Part shown: positions 1 to 8,459 of the stretch, in pieces | Layout of the letters: each line of letters begins with the position of its first letter | Position numbering within the stretch: the stretch's first letter is position 1 | NCBI RefSeq assembly: GCF_009817885.1 | Contig: NZ_CP041764.1 | Location: forward strand, 3,658,001-3,722,000 | DNA length: 64,000 bases | Reading direction: 5' to 3' | Origin: Serratia rhizosphaerae | GTDB taxonomy: Bacteria; Pseudomonadota; Gammaproteobacteria; Enterobacterales; Enterobacteriaceae | Translations under genes and position numbers: made by a program | Notes under the pieces: generated by a model | Seen by the model: the letters and a program-made list of their open reading frames with translations, nothing else | Databases searched by the model: none | What the model was told of the DNA's origin: nothing

Positions 1-62
1 GATCACGCGATGAACCCCGGAGGCGCTGTGCGCCTTCGCGACCGATGTTAAGGAGCTACGAA

Positions 63-647
63 ATGAATATTCGCCCGCTGTTGTTAGGGCTGCCGCTGTT
101 GCTGACCGGCTGTTCGACGATGTCCAATTTATCCTGGTCGAGCCTGTCGCCGTTCAACTGGTTCGGCAGCAGTCTGGAAGTCAGCGGCAAGGGCGTCGGC
201 GGCATTAACGGCGGCACGCCAATGCTGGAGCACGCGATCGATGAGGGCCTGGACGGCAATTATCGCCTGCGCAGCGGCATGGGCACCAATAACGGCCAGA
301 TCGTCGCCTTTTATCAGGCGATGGACGGCGACGACATCAAGCTGGTGATCAGCGGCGAGCCGAAAGGCAGCGTGCAGCGGGTCGACGTGATGGATCAGGA
401 CGTGGTGACCGCGTGGGGCAGCAAGCTCGGCACGCCGTTCAGCGAGCTGTACAGCAAGGCCTTCGGCGCCTGTAAGCCGGGCGAGGGCGAAGACGTCGGC
501 AAGGTGGAGTGCGTCGCCGGCCAGAGCCGCTACGTCACCTATCTGTTCAGCGGCCAGTGGGCCGGGCCGAAAGATATTATGCCGCCGGATGATACGCTGC
601 AGAGCTGGACGGTCAGCAAAATTGTCTGGCATGCCAAACCGCAGTAA
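63..647 (+). CDS. yfeY: YfeY-like lipoprotein
   Basis: This 194-residue protein matches the RpoE-regulated lipoprotein YfeY in N-terminus, size and position directly before yfeX. A type II signal peptide ends in a lipobox (Leu-Thr-Gly-Cys17), so the mature protein should be lipid-anchored in the envelope. The reading frame continues upstream to an ATG at 45. I chose ATG 63 because AGGAG at 51-55 sits at the right distance and the hydrophobic signal starts there. The molecular function is unknown. Control by sigma-E is known for the family and was not seen here. Confidence 0.85.
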   Translation: MNIRPLLLGLPLLLTGCSTMSNLSWSSLSPFNWFGSSLEVSGKGVGGINGGTPMLEHAIDEGLDGNYRLRSGMGTNNGQIVAFYQAMDGDDIKLVISGEPKGSVQRVDVMDQDVVTAWGSKLGTPFSELYSKAFGACKPGEGEDVGKVECVAGQSRYVTYLFSGQWAGPKDIMPPDDTLQSWTVSKIVWHAKPQ

Positions 648-783
648 ATATTCTGCGGCGGCGTGAGCGATTTTCTTTGCGTTCAGGCAAGGTAATCTTG
701 CCGGCTTGCGGTATGATTATGGCTGGTTTTAACCGCCGCGGGCAGCGCCTGTGCGGTGAGCGAATAAGGAACGAGGTAACTAC

Positions 784-1686
784 ATGACACAGGTTCAGAG
801 CGGTATTCTGCTGGAGCACTGCCGTTTCGCCATTTTTATGGAAGCCATGGTTCAGGGGGAGTTTGCCGATCTGCGTCAGGGCTGCAAGCAGTTTTGCCAG
901 ACGTTGAGCGAACTGCAGCAACAATTCCCTGACGCCAAACTGGGGGCGGTGGTCGCCTTTGGTTACGACGTCTGGCACGATCTTTCCAACGGTCAGGGCG
1001 CGTCAGAACTCAAGCCTTTCACGCCGCTTGGCAAAGGTCTGGCGCCGGCAACGCAGCGCGATCTGCTGATTCATATCCAGTCTTTACGTCATGATGTTAA
1101 CTTTTCCCTGGCTCAGGCGGCGCTGGCGGCCTTCGGCAACACCATCAAGGTGGAAGAAGAGACCCACGGTTTCCGTTGGGTGGAGGAGCGTGACCTGAGC
1201 GGCTTTATCGACGGCACCGAAAACCCGCAGGGCGAGCAGCGCGCGGAGGTGGCGGTGATTGGTGAAGACGACGCGCAGGACGCCGGCGGCAGCTACGTGT
1301 TCGTACAGCGTTATGAACACAATCTGCGCCAGTGGTCACGTTTTAGCACCGAGCAGCAGGAACAGATTATCGGCCGCACCAAGCAAGACAGCGAAGAGCT
1401 GCCGCCGGAGGCGCGGCCGAACACTTCACACGTGAGCCGCGTCGATCTGAAAGAGGACGGCAAGGGGCTGAAAATTCTGCGCCAGAGCCTGCCTTACGGC
1501 ACCGCCAGCGGTAAACACGGCCTGTTCTTTATCGCCTACTGCGCGCGTTTGCATAATATTGAACAGCAGCTGCTGAGCATGTTCGGCGAAACAGACGGCA
1601 AACATGACGCCATGCTGCGCTTCACCCGGGCGGTGAGCGGCAGCTACTATTTTGCGCCGTCGCTGACGCGTTTGCTGGCGCTGTAA
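784..1686 (+). CDS. yfeX: Dyp-type haem peroxidase YfeX
   Basis: This 300-residue cytoplasmic protein belongs to the dye-decolorising peroxidase family. In E. coli YfeX oxidises porphyrinogens, and a deferrochelatase role has been debated. The family motif Gly-Phe-Ile-Asp-Gly-Thr is at residues 140-145, with distal Asp143. The probable proximal haem ligand is His216 in Asn-Thr-Ser-His-Val-Ser. It has no Tat or Sec signal. It lies 136 bases after yfeY in the same direction, as in E. coli. A hairpin at about 1690-1707 follows the stop but has no T-run, so termination there is uncertain. Confidence 0.93.
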   Translation: MTQVQSGILLEHCRFAIFMEAMVQGEFADLRQGCKQFCQTLSELQQQFPDAKLGAVVAFGYDVWHDLSNGQGASELKPFTPLGKGLAPATQRDLLIHIQSLRHDVNFSLAQAALAAFGNTIKVEEETHGFRWVEERDLSGFIDGTENPQGEQRAEVAVIGEDDAQDAGGSYVFVQRYEHNLRQWSRFSTEQQEQIIGRTKQDSEELPPEARPNTSHVSRVDLKEDGKGLKILRQSLPYGTASGKHGLFFIAYCARLHNIEQQLLSMFGETDGKHDAMLRFTRAVSGSYYFAPSLTRLLAL

Positions 1687-1764
1687 TGCGCCGCTGCGGG
1701 GCCGCAGCGCCGGCCCCCGCTACCTCTCTTCAGCCCCGCCCACCATACCGCTCCGCGCCTGCCT

Positions 1765-1887
1765 TATAGCATTTGATGCTTGTAAATCACCAAACGGTAT
1801 ATAAAAGCGTTACGGATCTGCACCGAGTTATAAATACACTGATCACACGGGGGATAATACCCGACAGATTGATCGAGTAATAAGGTG
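1765..1887 (+). promoter_or_regulatory. cysP promoter and leader (candidate)
   Basis: The 205-base gap before cysP turns AT-rich from about 1765. It holds TATAAA-like elements at 1800-1805 and 1830-1835, and a ribosome binding site AAGGTG at 1882-1887. In enterobacteria this promoter needs CysB with N-acetylserine. The AT-rich stretch is where CysB would bind, but its consensus is too loose to place by eye. Confidence 0.4.
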
Positions 1888-1891
1888 CAAA

Positions 1892-2914
1892 ATGAAACAG
1901 ACGCGGGTTAAACATATGATGCTGAAAGGGTGGCTGGCAGCGGCGTTGCTGGCCAGCGGCACCGCTTCGGCCGCTGAATTATTAAACAGTTCCTATGACG
2001 TTTCCCGCGAACTGTTTACCGCGCTGAATCCGGGCTTTATCCAGCAGTGGAACCAGCAGCATCCGGATGACAAGCTGACCATCAAACAATCGCATGCCGG
2101 CTCTTCCAAGCAGGCGCTGGCGATTCTGCAGGGGCTGCGCGCTGACGTGGTGACTTACAACCAGGTCACCGACGTGCAGATTCTGCACGATCGCGGCAAG
2201 CTGATCGCCGCCGACTGGCAGACGCGCCTGCCGAACAACAGCTCGCCATTTTATTCCACCATGGCGTTCCTGGTGCGCAAGGACAACCCGAAAGGCATTC
2301 ACGACTGGAGCGATCTGGTGCGCGACGACGTGAAGCTGGTGTTCCCGAACCCTAAAACCTCGGGCAACGGCCGCTACACCTATCTGGCGGCCTGGGGCGC
2401 GGCCAGCCAGGCCGACGGCAATGATGCAGCGAAAACGCGCGCCTTTATGACCCGCTTTTTGAAAAACGTGGCGGTGTTCGACACCGGCGGCCGCGGCGCG
2501 ACCACGACCTTTGTTGAACGCGGCCTCGGCGACGTGCTGATCAGCTTTGAGTCGGAAGTGAACAATATCCGCAAACAGTACGGTGAAGACAAATACCAGG
2601 TGATCGTCCCGCCGGTCGATATTCTGGCCGAGTTCCCGGTGGCCTGGGTGGATAAAAACGTTGAGCGTAATGGCAGCGAACAGGCGGCGAAGGCTTACCT
2701 GAACTACCTGTACAGCCCGGCGGCACAGCAGATTATCACCGGCTATTACTACCGCGTTAACAATGCGCAGGCGATGGCGGCGGCGAAAGATAAGTTCCCG
2801 CAGACCAAACTGTTCCGGGTAGAAGATCAGTTCGGCGGCTGGCCGCAGGTGATGAAAACCCACTTCGCCAGCGGCGGCGAGCTGGATCGGTTATTAGCGG
2901 CAGGGCGTAAGTAA
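1892..2914 (+). CDS. cysP: Thiosulfate/sulfate-binding periplasmic protein CysP
   Basis: This 340-residue periplasmic receptor feeds thiosulfate and sulfate to the CysTWA ABC importer. A Sec signal peptide of about 27 residues ends at an Ala-Ser-Ala-Ala region, and the mature part begins Glu-Leu-Leu-Asn-Ser-Ser-Tyr-Asp as in E. coli CysP. ATG 1892 has AAGGTG seven bases upstream. In-frame ATGs at 1916 and 1919 would give a shorter signal. It is the first gene of a tight operon: its TAA stop shares one base with the cysT start (TAATG). CysB control is known for the family and is inferred here. Confidence 0.96.
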   Translation: MKQTRVKHMMLKGWLAAALLASGTASAAELLNSSYDVSRELFTALNPGFIQQWNQQHPDDKLTIKQSHAGSSKQALAILQGLRADVVTYNQVTDVQILHDRGKLIAADWQTRLPNNSSPFYSTMAFLVRKDNPKGIHDWSDLVRDDVKLVFPNPKTSGNGRYTYLAAWGAASQADGNDAAKTRAFMTRFLKNVAVFDTGGRGATTTFVERGLGDVLISFESEVNNIRKQYGEDKYQVIVPPVDILAEFPVAWVDKNVERNGSEQAAKAYLNYLYSPAAQQIITGYYYRVNNAQAMAAAKDKFPQTKLFRVEDQFGGWPQVMKTHFASGGELDRLLAAGRK

Positions 2915-3753
2915 TGTTGTCGTTAACCCGTTCCAGTAAACGTGTGCTGCCCGGATTCGGCCTGAGCCTGGGCAGCAGCCTGTTTTATACCTGTCTGATT
3001 CTGCTGCTGCCGCTGAGTGCGCTGGTAATGCAGTTGTCGCAGATGACGCTGGCGCAGTATTGGGAAGTGATTTCCAACCCGCAGGTGGTGGCGGCCTATA
3101 AGGTCACGCTGCTGGCGGCTGGCGTGGCCAGTCTGTTCAACGCGCTGTTCGGCATGCTGATGGCGTGGATCCTGACCCGCTACCGGTTCCCCGGCCGCTC
3201 GCTGCTGGACGGCCTGATTGATTTGCCGTTCGCGCTGCCGACCGCCGTTGCCGGCCTGACGCTGGCCGGGCTGTTTTCCACCACCGGTTGGTACGGCCAG
3301 TGGTTGGCGCACTTTGATATCAAAGTCACCTTTACCTGGATTGGCATTGCGGTGGCGATGGCGTTTACCAGCCTGCCGTTTGTGGTGCGTACCGTACAGC
3401 CGGTGCTGGAAGAGCTGGGGCCGGAGTATGAAGAGGCGGCGGAAACGCTGGGCGCTACCCGCTGGCAGAGCTTTCGCCGCGTGGTGCTGCCGGAGGTGTC
3501 GCCGGCGCTGCTGGCCGGCACCGCAATTTCTTTCACCCGCAGCCTGGGCGAGTTCGGCGCCGTGATTTTTATCGCCGGCAACATCGCCTGGAAGACCGAA
3601 GTGACCTCGCTGATGATTTTTGTGCGCCTGCAAGAGTTTGATTACCCGGCGGCCAGCGCCATTGCCTCCGTGATTCTGGCGGCGTCGCTGCTGCTGTTAT
3701 TTAGCATCAACCTGCTGCAAAGCCGCTTCGGCAAGCGTATTGGGGGGCACTAA
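2914..3753 (+). CDS. cysT: Sulfate/thiosulfate ABC permease CysT (CysU)
   Basis: This 279-residue inner-membrane permease has about six transmembrane segments. The EAA-type loop at about residues 170-200 (Glu-Glu-Ala-Ala-Glu-Thr-Leu-Gly) is the contact site for the ATPase CysA. It pairs with CysW to form the channel for sulfate and thiosulfate. Length and sequence agree with E. coli CysT. The TAATG junctions at both ends overlap by one base, indicating translational coupling in cysPTWA. Confidence 0.96.
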   Translation: MLSLTRSSKRVLPGFGLSLGSSLFYTCLILLLPLSALVMQLSQMTLAQYWEVISNPQVVAAYKVTLLAAGVASLFNALFGMLMAWILTRYRFPGRSLLDGLIDLPFALPTAVAGLTLAGLFSTTGWYGQWLAHFDIKVTFTWIGIAVAMAFTSLPFVVRTVQPVLEELGPEYEEAAETLGATRWQSFRRVVLPEVSPALLAGTAISFTRSLGEFGAVIFIAGNIAWKTEVTSLMIFVRLQEFDYPAASAIASVILAASLLLLFSINLLQSRFGKRIGGH

Positions 3754-4622
3754 TGGCTGATATCTCTGCCTTCAACGGCGCTCAGCGGCAGCGCATCAAC
3801 TGGGGTAAATGGGCGCTGATCGCCATTGGCGTGCTGTTTTCACTGCTGTTGCTGGTGATCCCGATGATTTCCATTTTCGCCGAGGCCTTTTCCAAGGGCA
3901 GCGGCGAAATGTGGCGCAACCTGATGGATGCGGACATGCTGCACGCCATCTGGCTGACGGTGCTGATCGCGTTGATCACCGTGCCGGTTAACCTGATTTT
4001 CGGCACTCTGCTGGCCTGGCTGGTAACGCGCTTTACCTTCCCGGGCCGCCAGTTGCTGCTGACGCTGATCGACATTCCATTTGCCGTGTCGCCGGTAGTG
4101 GCTGGCCTGATTTACCTGCTGTTTTACGGCAGCAACGGCCTGCTGGGCGGTTGGCTGGATGCGCATAACATCCAGCTGATGTTCTCCTGGCCGGGCATGG
4201 TATTGGTGACGGTATTTGTCACCTGTCCGTTTGTGGTGCGTGAGCTGGTGCCGATGATGCTCAGCCAGGGCAGCCAGGAAGATGAAGCCGCCATTTTGCT
4301 GGGCGCTTCCGGCTGGCAGATGTTCCGCCGGGTGACGCTGCCCAATATTCGCTGGGCGCTGCTGTACGGCGTGGTGCTGACCAACGCCCGCGCCATCGGC
4401 GAATTCGGCGCCGTATCGGTGGTTTCCGGCTCAATTCGCGGGGAAACCTACAGCCTGCCGCTACAGGTTGAGCTGCTGCAACAGGATTACAACACCGTCG
4501 GCTCGTTTACCGCCGCCGCGTTGCTGACCATTATGGCGATAGTGACCCTATTTTTGAAAAGCGCTCTGCAATGGCGTCTGGAACGACAGAACGTACGCCG
4601 CGAGCGGGAGGAAAACCAATGA
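3753..4622 (+). CDS. cysW: Sulfate/thiosulfate ABC permease CysW
   Basis: This 289-residue polytopic inner-membrane protein is the second permease of the sulfate/thiosulfate importer and a paralogue of CysT. The ATPase-docking loop appears as Glu-Asp-Glu-Ala-Ala-Ile-Leu-Leu-Gly at about residues 175-185. Several hydrophobic spans are obvious, the first at about residues 23-43. It overlaps cysT by one base and cysA by four (ATGA). Its size matches the E. coli protein (about 290). Confidence 0.96.
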   Translation: MADISAFNGAQRQRINWGKWALIAIGVLFSLLLLVIPMISIFAEAFSKGSGEMWRNLMDADMLHAIWLTVLIALITVPVNLIFGTLLAWLVTRFTFPGRQLLLTLIDIPFAVSPVVAGLIYLLFYGSNGLLGGWLDAHNIQLMFSWPGMVLVTVFVTCPFVVRELVPMMLSQGSQEDEAAILLGASGWQMFRRVTLPNIRWALLYGVVLTNARAIGEFGAVSVVSGSIRGETYSLPLQVELLQQDYNTVGSFTAAALLTIMAIVTLFLKSALQWRLERQNVRREREENQ

Positions 4623-5707
4623 GCATTGAGATTAACAACATCAGCAAATATTTCGGTCGCACCAAAGTATTGAACGACATCTCGCTCGATATTCCTTCCG
4701 GCGAGATGGTGGCGCTGCTCGGACCGTCCGGCTCCGGCAAAACCACCCTGCTGCGTATTATCGCCGGGCTGGAAAGCCAGAGCGGCGGCAAACTGGGATT
4801 CCACGGCACCGACGTCAGCCGGATGCACGCGCGCGATCGCCGCGTAGGGTTTGTGTTCCAGCACTATGCGCTGTTCCGCCATATGACGGTGTTCGATAAC
4901 ATCGCCTTTGGCCTGACGGTGCTGCCGCGTCGCGAACGCCCCAACGCGCAGGCGATCAAACAGAAAGTCGAGCGGCTGCTGGAGATGGTGCAGCTGGCGC
5001 ACCTGGCCAACCGTTATCCTTCGCAGCTGTCTGGCGGGCAGAAGCAGCGTGTGGCGCTGGCGCGCGCGCTGGCGGTAGAGCCGCAGATCCTGCTGCTGGA
5101 TGAGCCTTTTGGCGCGCTGGACGCGCAGGTGCGTAAAGAGCTGCGCCGTTGGCTGCGCCAATTGCACGAAGAGCTGAAGTTCACCAGCGTGTTCGTCACC
5201 CACGATCAGGAAGAGGCGATGGAAGTGGCGGACAGCATTGTGGTGATGAGCCAGGGCAATATTGAACAGGTCGGCTCGCCGGTCGAGATTATGCGCGAGC
5301 CGGCCAGCCGTTTCGTGCTGGAGTTTATGGGCGAAGTGAACCGTCTGAACGGCGAAATCCGTGGTTCGCAGCTGTTCGTCGGCGCGCACCAATGGCCGCT
5401 GGCGTTCCAGCCGATGCATCAGGGCAGCGTTGATCTGTTCCTGCGTCCGTGGGAAATGGAAGTCAGCAGCGAGAGCAGCGCCCGCTGCCCGCTGCCGGTC
5501 CAGGTGCTGGAAGTCAGCCCGCGCGGCCATTTCTGGCAGCTGACGGTGCAGCCGCTTGGCTGGCACCAAGAGCCGATTACGGTGGTGCTGGCGGAAGGTC
5601 ATGAAACCCCGGTGCGCGGCGGCCGTTACTTTGTTGGTGGCCTGAATGCGCGCCTGTACGCCGGAGAACAATTGCTACAACCGGTTGCGCTCGCCAAAAG
5701 CGCCTGA
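4619..5707 (+). CDS. cysA: Sulfate/thiosulfate ABC ATPase CysA
   Basis: This 362-residue ATPase powers CysTW. Walker A is Gly-Pro-Ser-Gly-Ser-Gly-Lys-Thr at residues 35-42, followed by the signature Leu-Ser-Gly-Gly-Gln and the Walker B segment Leu-Leu-Leu-Asp-Glu-Pro. The last 120 or so residues form the TOBE-type regulatory domain. The frame is open from 4571, but I start at 4619. There the ATG overlaps the cysW stop by four bases, a GGAGG sits just upstream, and the protein aligns with E. coli CysA from residue 1. Confidence 0.96.
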   Translation: MSIEINNISKYFGRTKVLNDISLDIPSGEMVALLGPSGSGKTTLLRIIAGLESQSGGKLGFHGTDVSRMHARDRRVGFVFQHYALFRHMTVFDNIAFGLTVLPRRERPNAQAIKQKVERLLEMVQLAHLANRYPSQLSGGQKQRVALARALAVEPQILLLDEPFGALDAQVRKELRRWLRQLHEELKFTSVFVTHDQEEAMEVADSIVVMSQGNIEQVGSPVEIMREPASRFVLEFMGEVNRLNGEIRGSQLFVGAHQWPLAFQPMHQGSVDLFLRPWEMEVSSESSARCPLPVQVLEVSPRGHFWQLTVQPLGWHQEPITVVLAEGHETPVRGGRYFVGGLNARLYAGEQLLQPVALAKSA

Positions 5708-5736
5708 TAGTTTTTAACTCCCATCAGAAAAATAGC

Positions 5737-5759
5737 AGGGTCCGGCAGTGCCGGGCCCT
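5737..5759 (+). terminator. Hairpin between cysA and cysM, no T-run
   Basis: AGGGTCCGGC and GCCGGGCCCT form a 10-bp GC-rich stem (one G-U pair) around the loop AGT. It is followed by ATTAC rather than a run of T. It could be a weak attenuator or an RNA-stability element that lowers cysM relative to cysPTWA. It does not meet the usual criteria for an intrinsic terminator. Confidence 0.5.
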
Positions 5760-5784
5760 ATTACATTATGCACAGGCAACGATT

Positions 5785-6666
5785 GTGACAACGCTGGAAC
5801 AACACATCGGCAATACGCCGCTGATCAAATTACAACGTCTGGCCGCAGGTACGGGCAGTGAAGTCTGGGTCAAGCTGGAAGGCAACAACCCGGCCGGCTC
5901 GGTCAAGGACCGTGCGGCGCTGGCGATGATCCAGCAGGCTGAGCGGCGCGGCGAAATTGCCCCCGGCGACGTGCTGATTGAAGCCACCAGCGGCAACACC
6001 GGTATTGCGCTGGCGATGATTGCCGCGATGAAGGGCTACCGGCTGAAACTGCTGATGCCGGAAAACATGAGCATGGAGCGTCAGACGGCGATGCGCGCCT
6101 ACGGTGCTGAGCTGATTCTGGTCAGCCGCGAACAGGGGATGGAAGGCGCGCGCGATCTGGCGCTGGAGATGGAGCGTCAGGGGCAGGGCAAAGTGCTGGA
6201 CCAGTTTAATAACCCGGATAACCCTTACGCGCACTTCACCACCACCGGGCCGGAGATTTGGCGCCAGAGCGAAGGGCGCGTGACGCACTTTGTCTCCAGT
6301 ATGGGCACCACCGGCACCATTACCGGCGTCGGCGAGTACCTGAAGAAGCAGAACGCGGCGGTGCAGATCGTCGGCCTGCAGCCGGCGGAAGGCAGCAGTA
6401 TTCCCGGCATCCGCCGCTGGTCGCCGGACTACCTGCCGGGTATTTTCCGTCCGGAGCTGGTGGACCTGGTGCTGGATATCAGCCAGGACGCCGCCGAAAC
6501 CACCATGCGCCAGCTGGCGCAGCGTGAGGGCATCTTCTGCGGCGTCAGCTCCGGCGGCGCGGTAGCGGGGGCGTTACAGATAGCCGCCGCTCATCCCGGC
6601 AGCGTGATCGTGGCGATTATCTGCGATCGCGGCGATCGCTATCTGTCCACCGGGGTGTTTAATTAA
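5785..6666 (+). CDS. cysM: Cysteine synthase B (O-acetylserine sulfhydrylase B)
   Basis: This 293-residue PLP enzyme makes cysteine from O-acetylserine and sulfide, and S-sulfocysteine from thiosulfate, so it suits its place after the thiosulfate importer. The PLP lysine is Lys41 in Gly-Ser-Val-Lys-Asp-Arg. The phosphate-binding loop is Thr-Ser-Gly-Asn-Thr-Gly. Translation starts at GTG 5785: the ATG at 5768 is out of frame, and the protein then aligns from residue 1 with E. coli CysM. It ends about ten residues before the E. coli protein. A hairpin lies in the 77-base gap after cysA. Confidence 0.95.
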   Translation: MTTLEQHIGNTPLIKLQRLAAGTGSEVWVKLEGNNPAGSVKDRAALAMIQQAERRGEIAPGDVLIEATSGNTGIALAMIAAMKGYRLKLLMPENMSMERQTAMRAYGAELILVSREQGMEGARDLALEMERQGQGKVLDQFNNPDNPYAHFTTTGPEIWRQSEGRVTHFVSSMGTTGTITGVGEYLKKQNAAVQIVGLQPAEGSSIPGIRRWSPDYLPGIFRPELVDLVLDISQDAAETTMRQLAQREGIFCGVSSGGAVAGALQIAAAHPGSVIVAIICDRGDRYLSTGVFN

Positions 6667-6759
6667 GCGGGCCTCCGGTTAAACGGCTCAACGTCCGTAT
6701 TCTGCGTATTATCGTCGATCTTATGTTATTACCCTGAACTATCACCGAGGATGAATACT

Positions 6760-7497
6760 GTGAGATTTAGCGGCAAAAGTATTGTTATTACCGGCGGCAC
6801 CAGCGGTATGGGGTTGGCGGGGGCGCTGCGGGTGGTTGCCGAAGGCGGGCGGGTTGCGCTGACCGGGTTGAATCCGGCACGGCTTGCTGCCGCGGCCGAG
6901 TTGCTTCCTGCCGGGTCGTTGATTTTGGAAAACGATGCGGCATCAGAAGCGGACGCTGAGGCGTTAGGCGCTGCGCTGGAGTCATGGGGGCACATTGACG
7001 GGCTTTGGCTCAATGCGGGCTATGCGGAGGTGGGGACGCTGGAGTCGGTAAATGCCGCGTCGTTTAACCAGATGATGAACGCCAATGTGAGAGGGCCGAT
7101 GCTGCAGTTGGCTCGCTTGTCGCCGATGCTTAACGCCGATGCATCCATTGTTGTGACCTCTTCATCCTCAACCTATGAGGGTGCGGCAACGACCAGCCTG
7201 TATGCGGCCACGAAAGGCGCGATTGTCTCGATGGCGCGCAGCTGGGCGGCCGAGATGGCGGAGCGGGGAATAAGGGTTAACGTATTAATCCCCGGCCCGA
7301 TAGAGACGAACTTCCGCCATTTTATGCCGGAGGCGTCCCGCCGGCAGTTTGAGGACTTCGTGGTGGGGCAGGTGCCGTTAAAGCGGGCTGGCACTGCCGA
7401 CGAGGCTGCCGCCGTCGCACTCTTTCTGCTTTCTGACGATGCCTCCTATGTAACCGGCAGCCAGTATGCGGTTGATGGCGGCCTGGTTCGTTATTGA
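6760..7497 (+). CDS. Short-chain dehydrogenase/reductase
   Basis: This protein of about 245 residues has the classical SDR fold. A Thr-Gly-Gly-Thr-Ser-Gly-Met-Gly nucleotide-binding motif lies near the N-terminus, an Asn-Ala-Gly motif follows the first half, and the catalytic pair is Tyr-x-x-x-Lys (Tyr-Ala-Ala-Thr-Lys). The substrate is unknown. GTG 6760 is preferred because GAGG at 6747-6750 is nine bases away. ATG 6751, directly against that site, would add three residues. It is not UcpA, the SDR next to cysP in E. coli, because it sits at the other end of the cys operon. It stands alone between cysM and a two-component system. Confidence 0.8.
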   Translation: MRFSGKSIVITGGTSGMGLAGALRVVAEGGRVALTGLNPARLAAAAELLPAGSLILENDAASEADAEALGAALESWGHIDGLWLNAGYAEVGTLESVNAASFNQMMNANVRGPMLQLARLSPMLNADASIVVTSSSSTYEGAATTSLYAATKGAIVSMARSWAAEMAERGIRVNVLIPGPIETNFRHFMPEASRRQFEDFVVGQVPLKRAGTADEAAAVALFLLSDDASYVTGSQYAVDGGLVRY

Positions 7498-7776
7498 TGG
7501 TAGGCGCATCAAGCATCAAATACATTCAATCTACGTCAATATCCTGATCGCGTCGGCGGCGTTGGTCGCTCTGTCCGCACACAGCTTCATGGCGCGCTGC
7601 TTTCGCTGCCGCCGGCAGATAACCGCCGTCGGCAATGCATCCTCATTACCAGTACACGCGTTTTCCTGCCCTCCGGCTATGCTTTAGTCGGGGCGCTGAA
7701 CTGTAAGGATTGCGTAAAATCGGCTGCGCAGTAAGCGATTTGGCGGGAAGATAGCGCAAATAGTGAAGGAGTAACC
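7498..7776 (+). other. Gene-free gap before the two-component operon
   Basis: This 279-base stretch has no convincing ORF or RNA gene. The response regulator's ribosome binding site AAGGAG lies at its right end (about 7766-7771). No promoter stands out by eye. Confidence 0.5.
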
Positions 7777-8457
7777 ATGAAAATCTTACTGGTCGATGAT
7801 GACCTCGAATTGGGCACCATGCTGAGCGAATATCTGACGGCGGAAGGCTTCAACGCCAGCCTGGTGCTGACCGGCAAAGCCGGCGTTGAAGGGGCGCTGT
7901 CCGGCGATTATACCGCCATGATCCTGGATATTATGCTGCCGGATATGAGCGGCATCGATGTGCTGCGTGAAGTGCGCAAGAAGAGCCGCCTGCCGGTGAT
8001 TATGCTGACGGCGAAAGGCGACAATATCGACCGGGTAATCGGGCTGGAGATGGGCGCCGATGACTATATGCCGAAGCCGTGCTATCCGCGTGAGCTGGTG
8101 GCGCGGCTGCGCGCCGTGCTGCGCCGTTTTGAGGAGCAGCCGGAGGTGCAGGACGGCGACGCTGAAATTGTGCAGGGGGACTTAATCCTGAACCCTTCGA
8201 CCCGCAGCAGCGAATGGCGTGGGCAGAGCTTTGATTTGACCGCCTCGGAGTTTAACCTGCTGGAGCTGCTGCTGCGTTCGCCGGAGCGCGTGGTGTCCAA
8301 GGATGAGCTGTCGGAGAAAGGCCTGGGACGACCTCGAGAGGCCTACGATCGCAGCGTTGATGTGCATATCAGCAATATCCGCCAGAAGCTGGCCGCGCTG
8401 CCGGGCTGCACGCTCGGCATTGAAACGGTGCGCAGCATCGGCTATCGCGTCCGGTAA
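7777..8457 (+). CDS. OmpR-family response regulator, CpxR-like
   Basis: This 226-residue regulator has a receiver domain at residues 1-115 and a winged-helix DNA-binding domain at about 130-225. The acidic pocket is Asp-Asp-Asp at 7-9, the phosphoacceptor is Asp51, and the conserved Lys is in Tyr-Met-Pro-Lys-Pro. The Gly-Ala-Asp-Asp-Tyr and Asp-Val-His-Ile-Ser-Asn motifs resemble CpxR, but the sequence is clearly divergent, so I assign no symbol. The sensor kinase starts three bases after its stop, so the two form an operon. The target genes are unknown. Confidence 0.88.
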   Translation: MKILLVDDDLELGTMLSEYLTAEGFNASLVLTGKAGVEGALSGDYTAMILDIMLPDMSGIDVLREVRKKSRLPVIMLTAKGDNIDRVIGLEMGADDYMPKPCYPRELVARLRAVLRRFEEQPEVQDGDAEIVQGDLILNPSTRSSEWRGQSFDLTASEFNLLELLLRSPERVVSKDELSEKGLGRPREAYDRSVDVHISNIRQKLAALPGCTLGIETVRSIGYRVR

Positions 8458-8459
8458 GC

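Noticed and set aside
1..51. Tail of an upstream gene (frame open to TAA at 49-51)
   Set aside because: Sixteen codons are too few to recognise a product. A yfeZ-like gene would be expected here from E. coli order, but I cannot support it.
6760..7497. SDR gene as ucpA
   Set aside because: ucpA lies upstream of cysP in E. coli. This gene follows cysM and shows only general SDR motifs.
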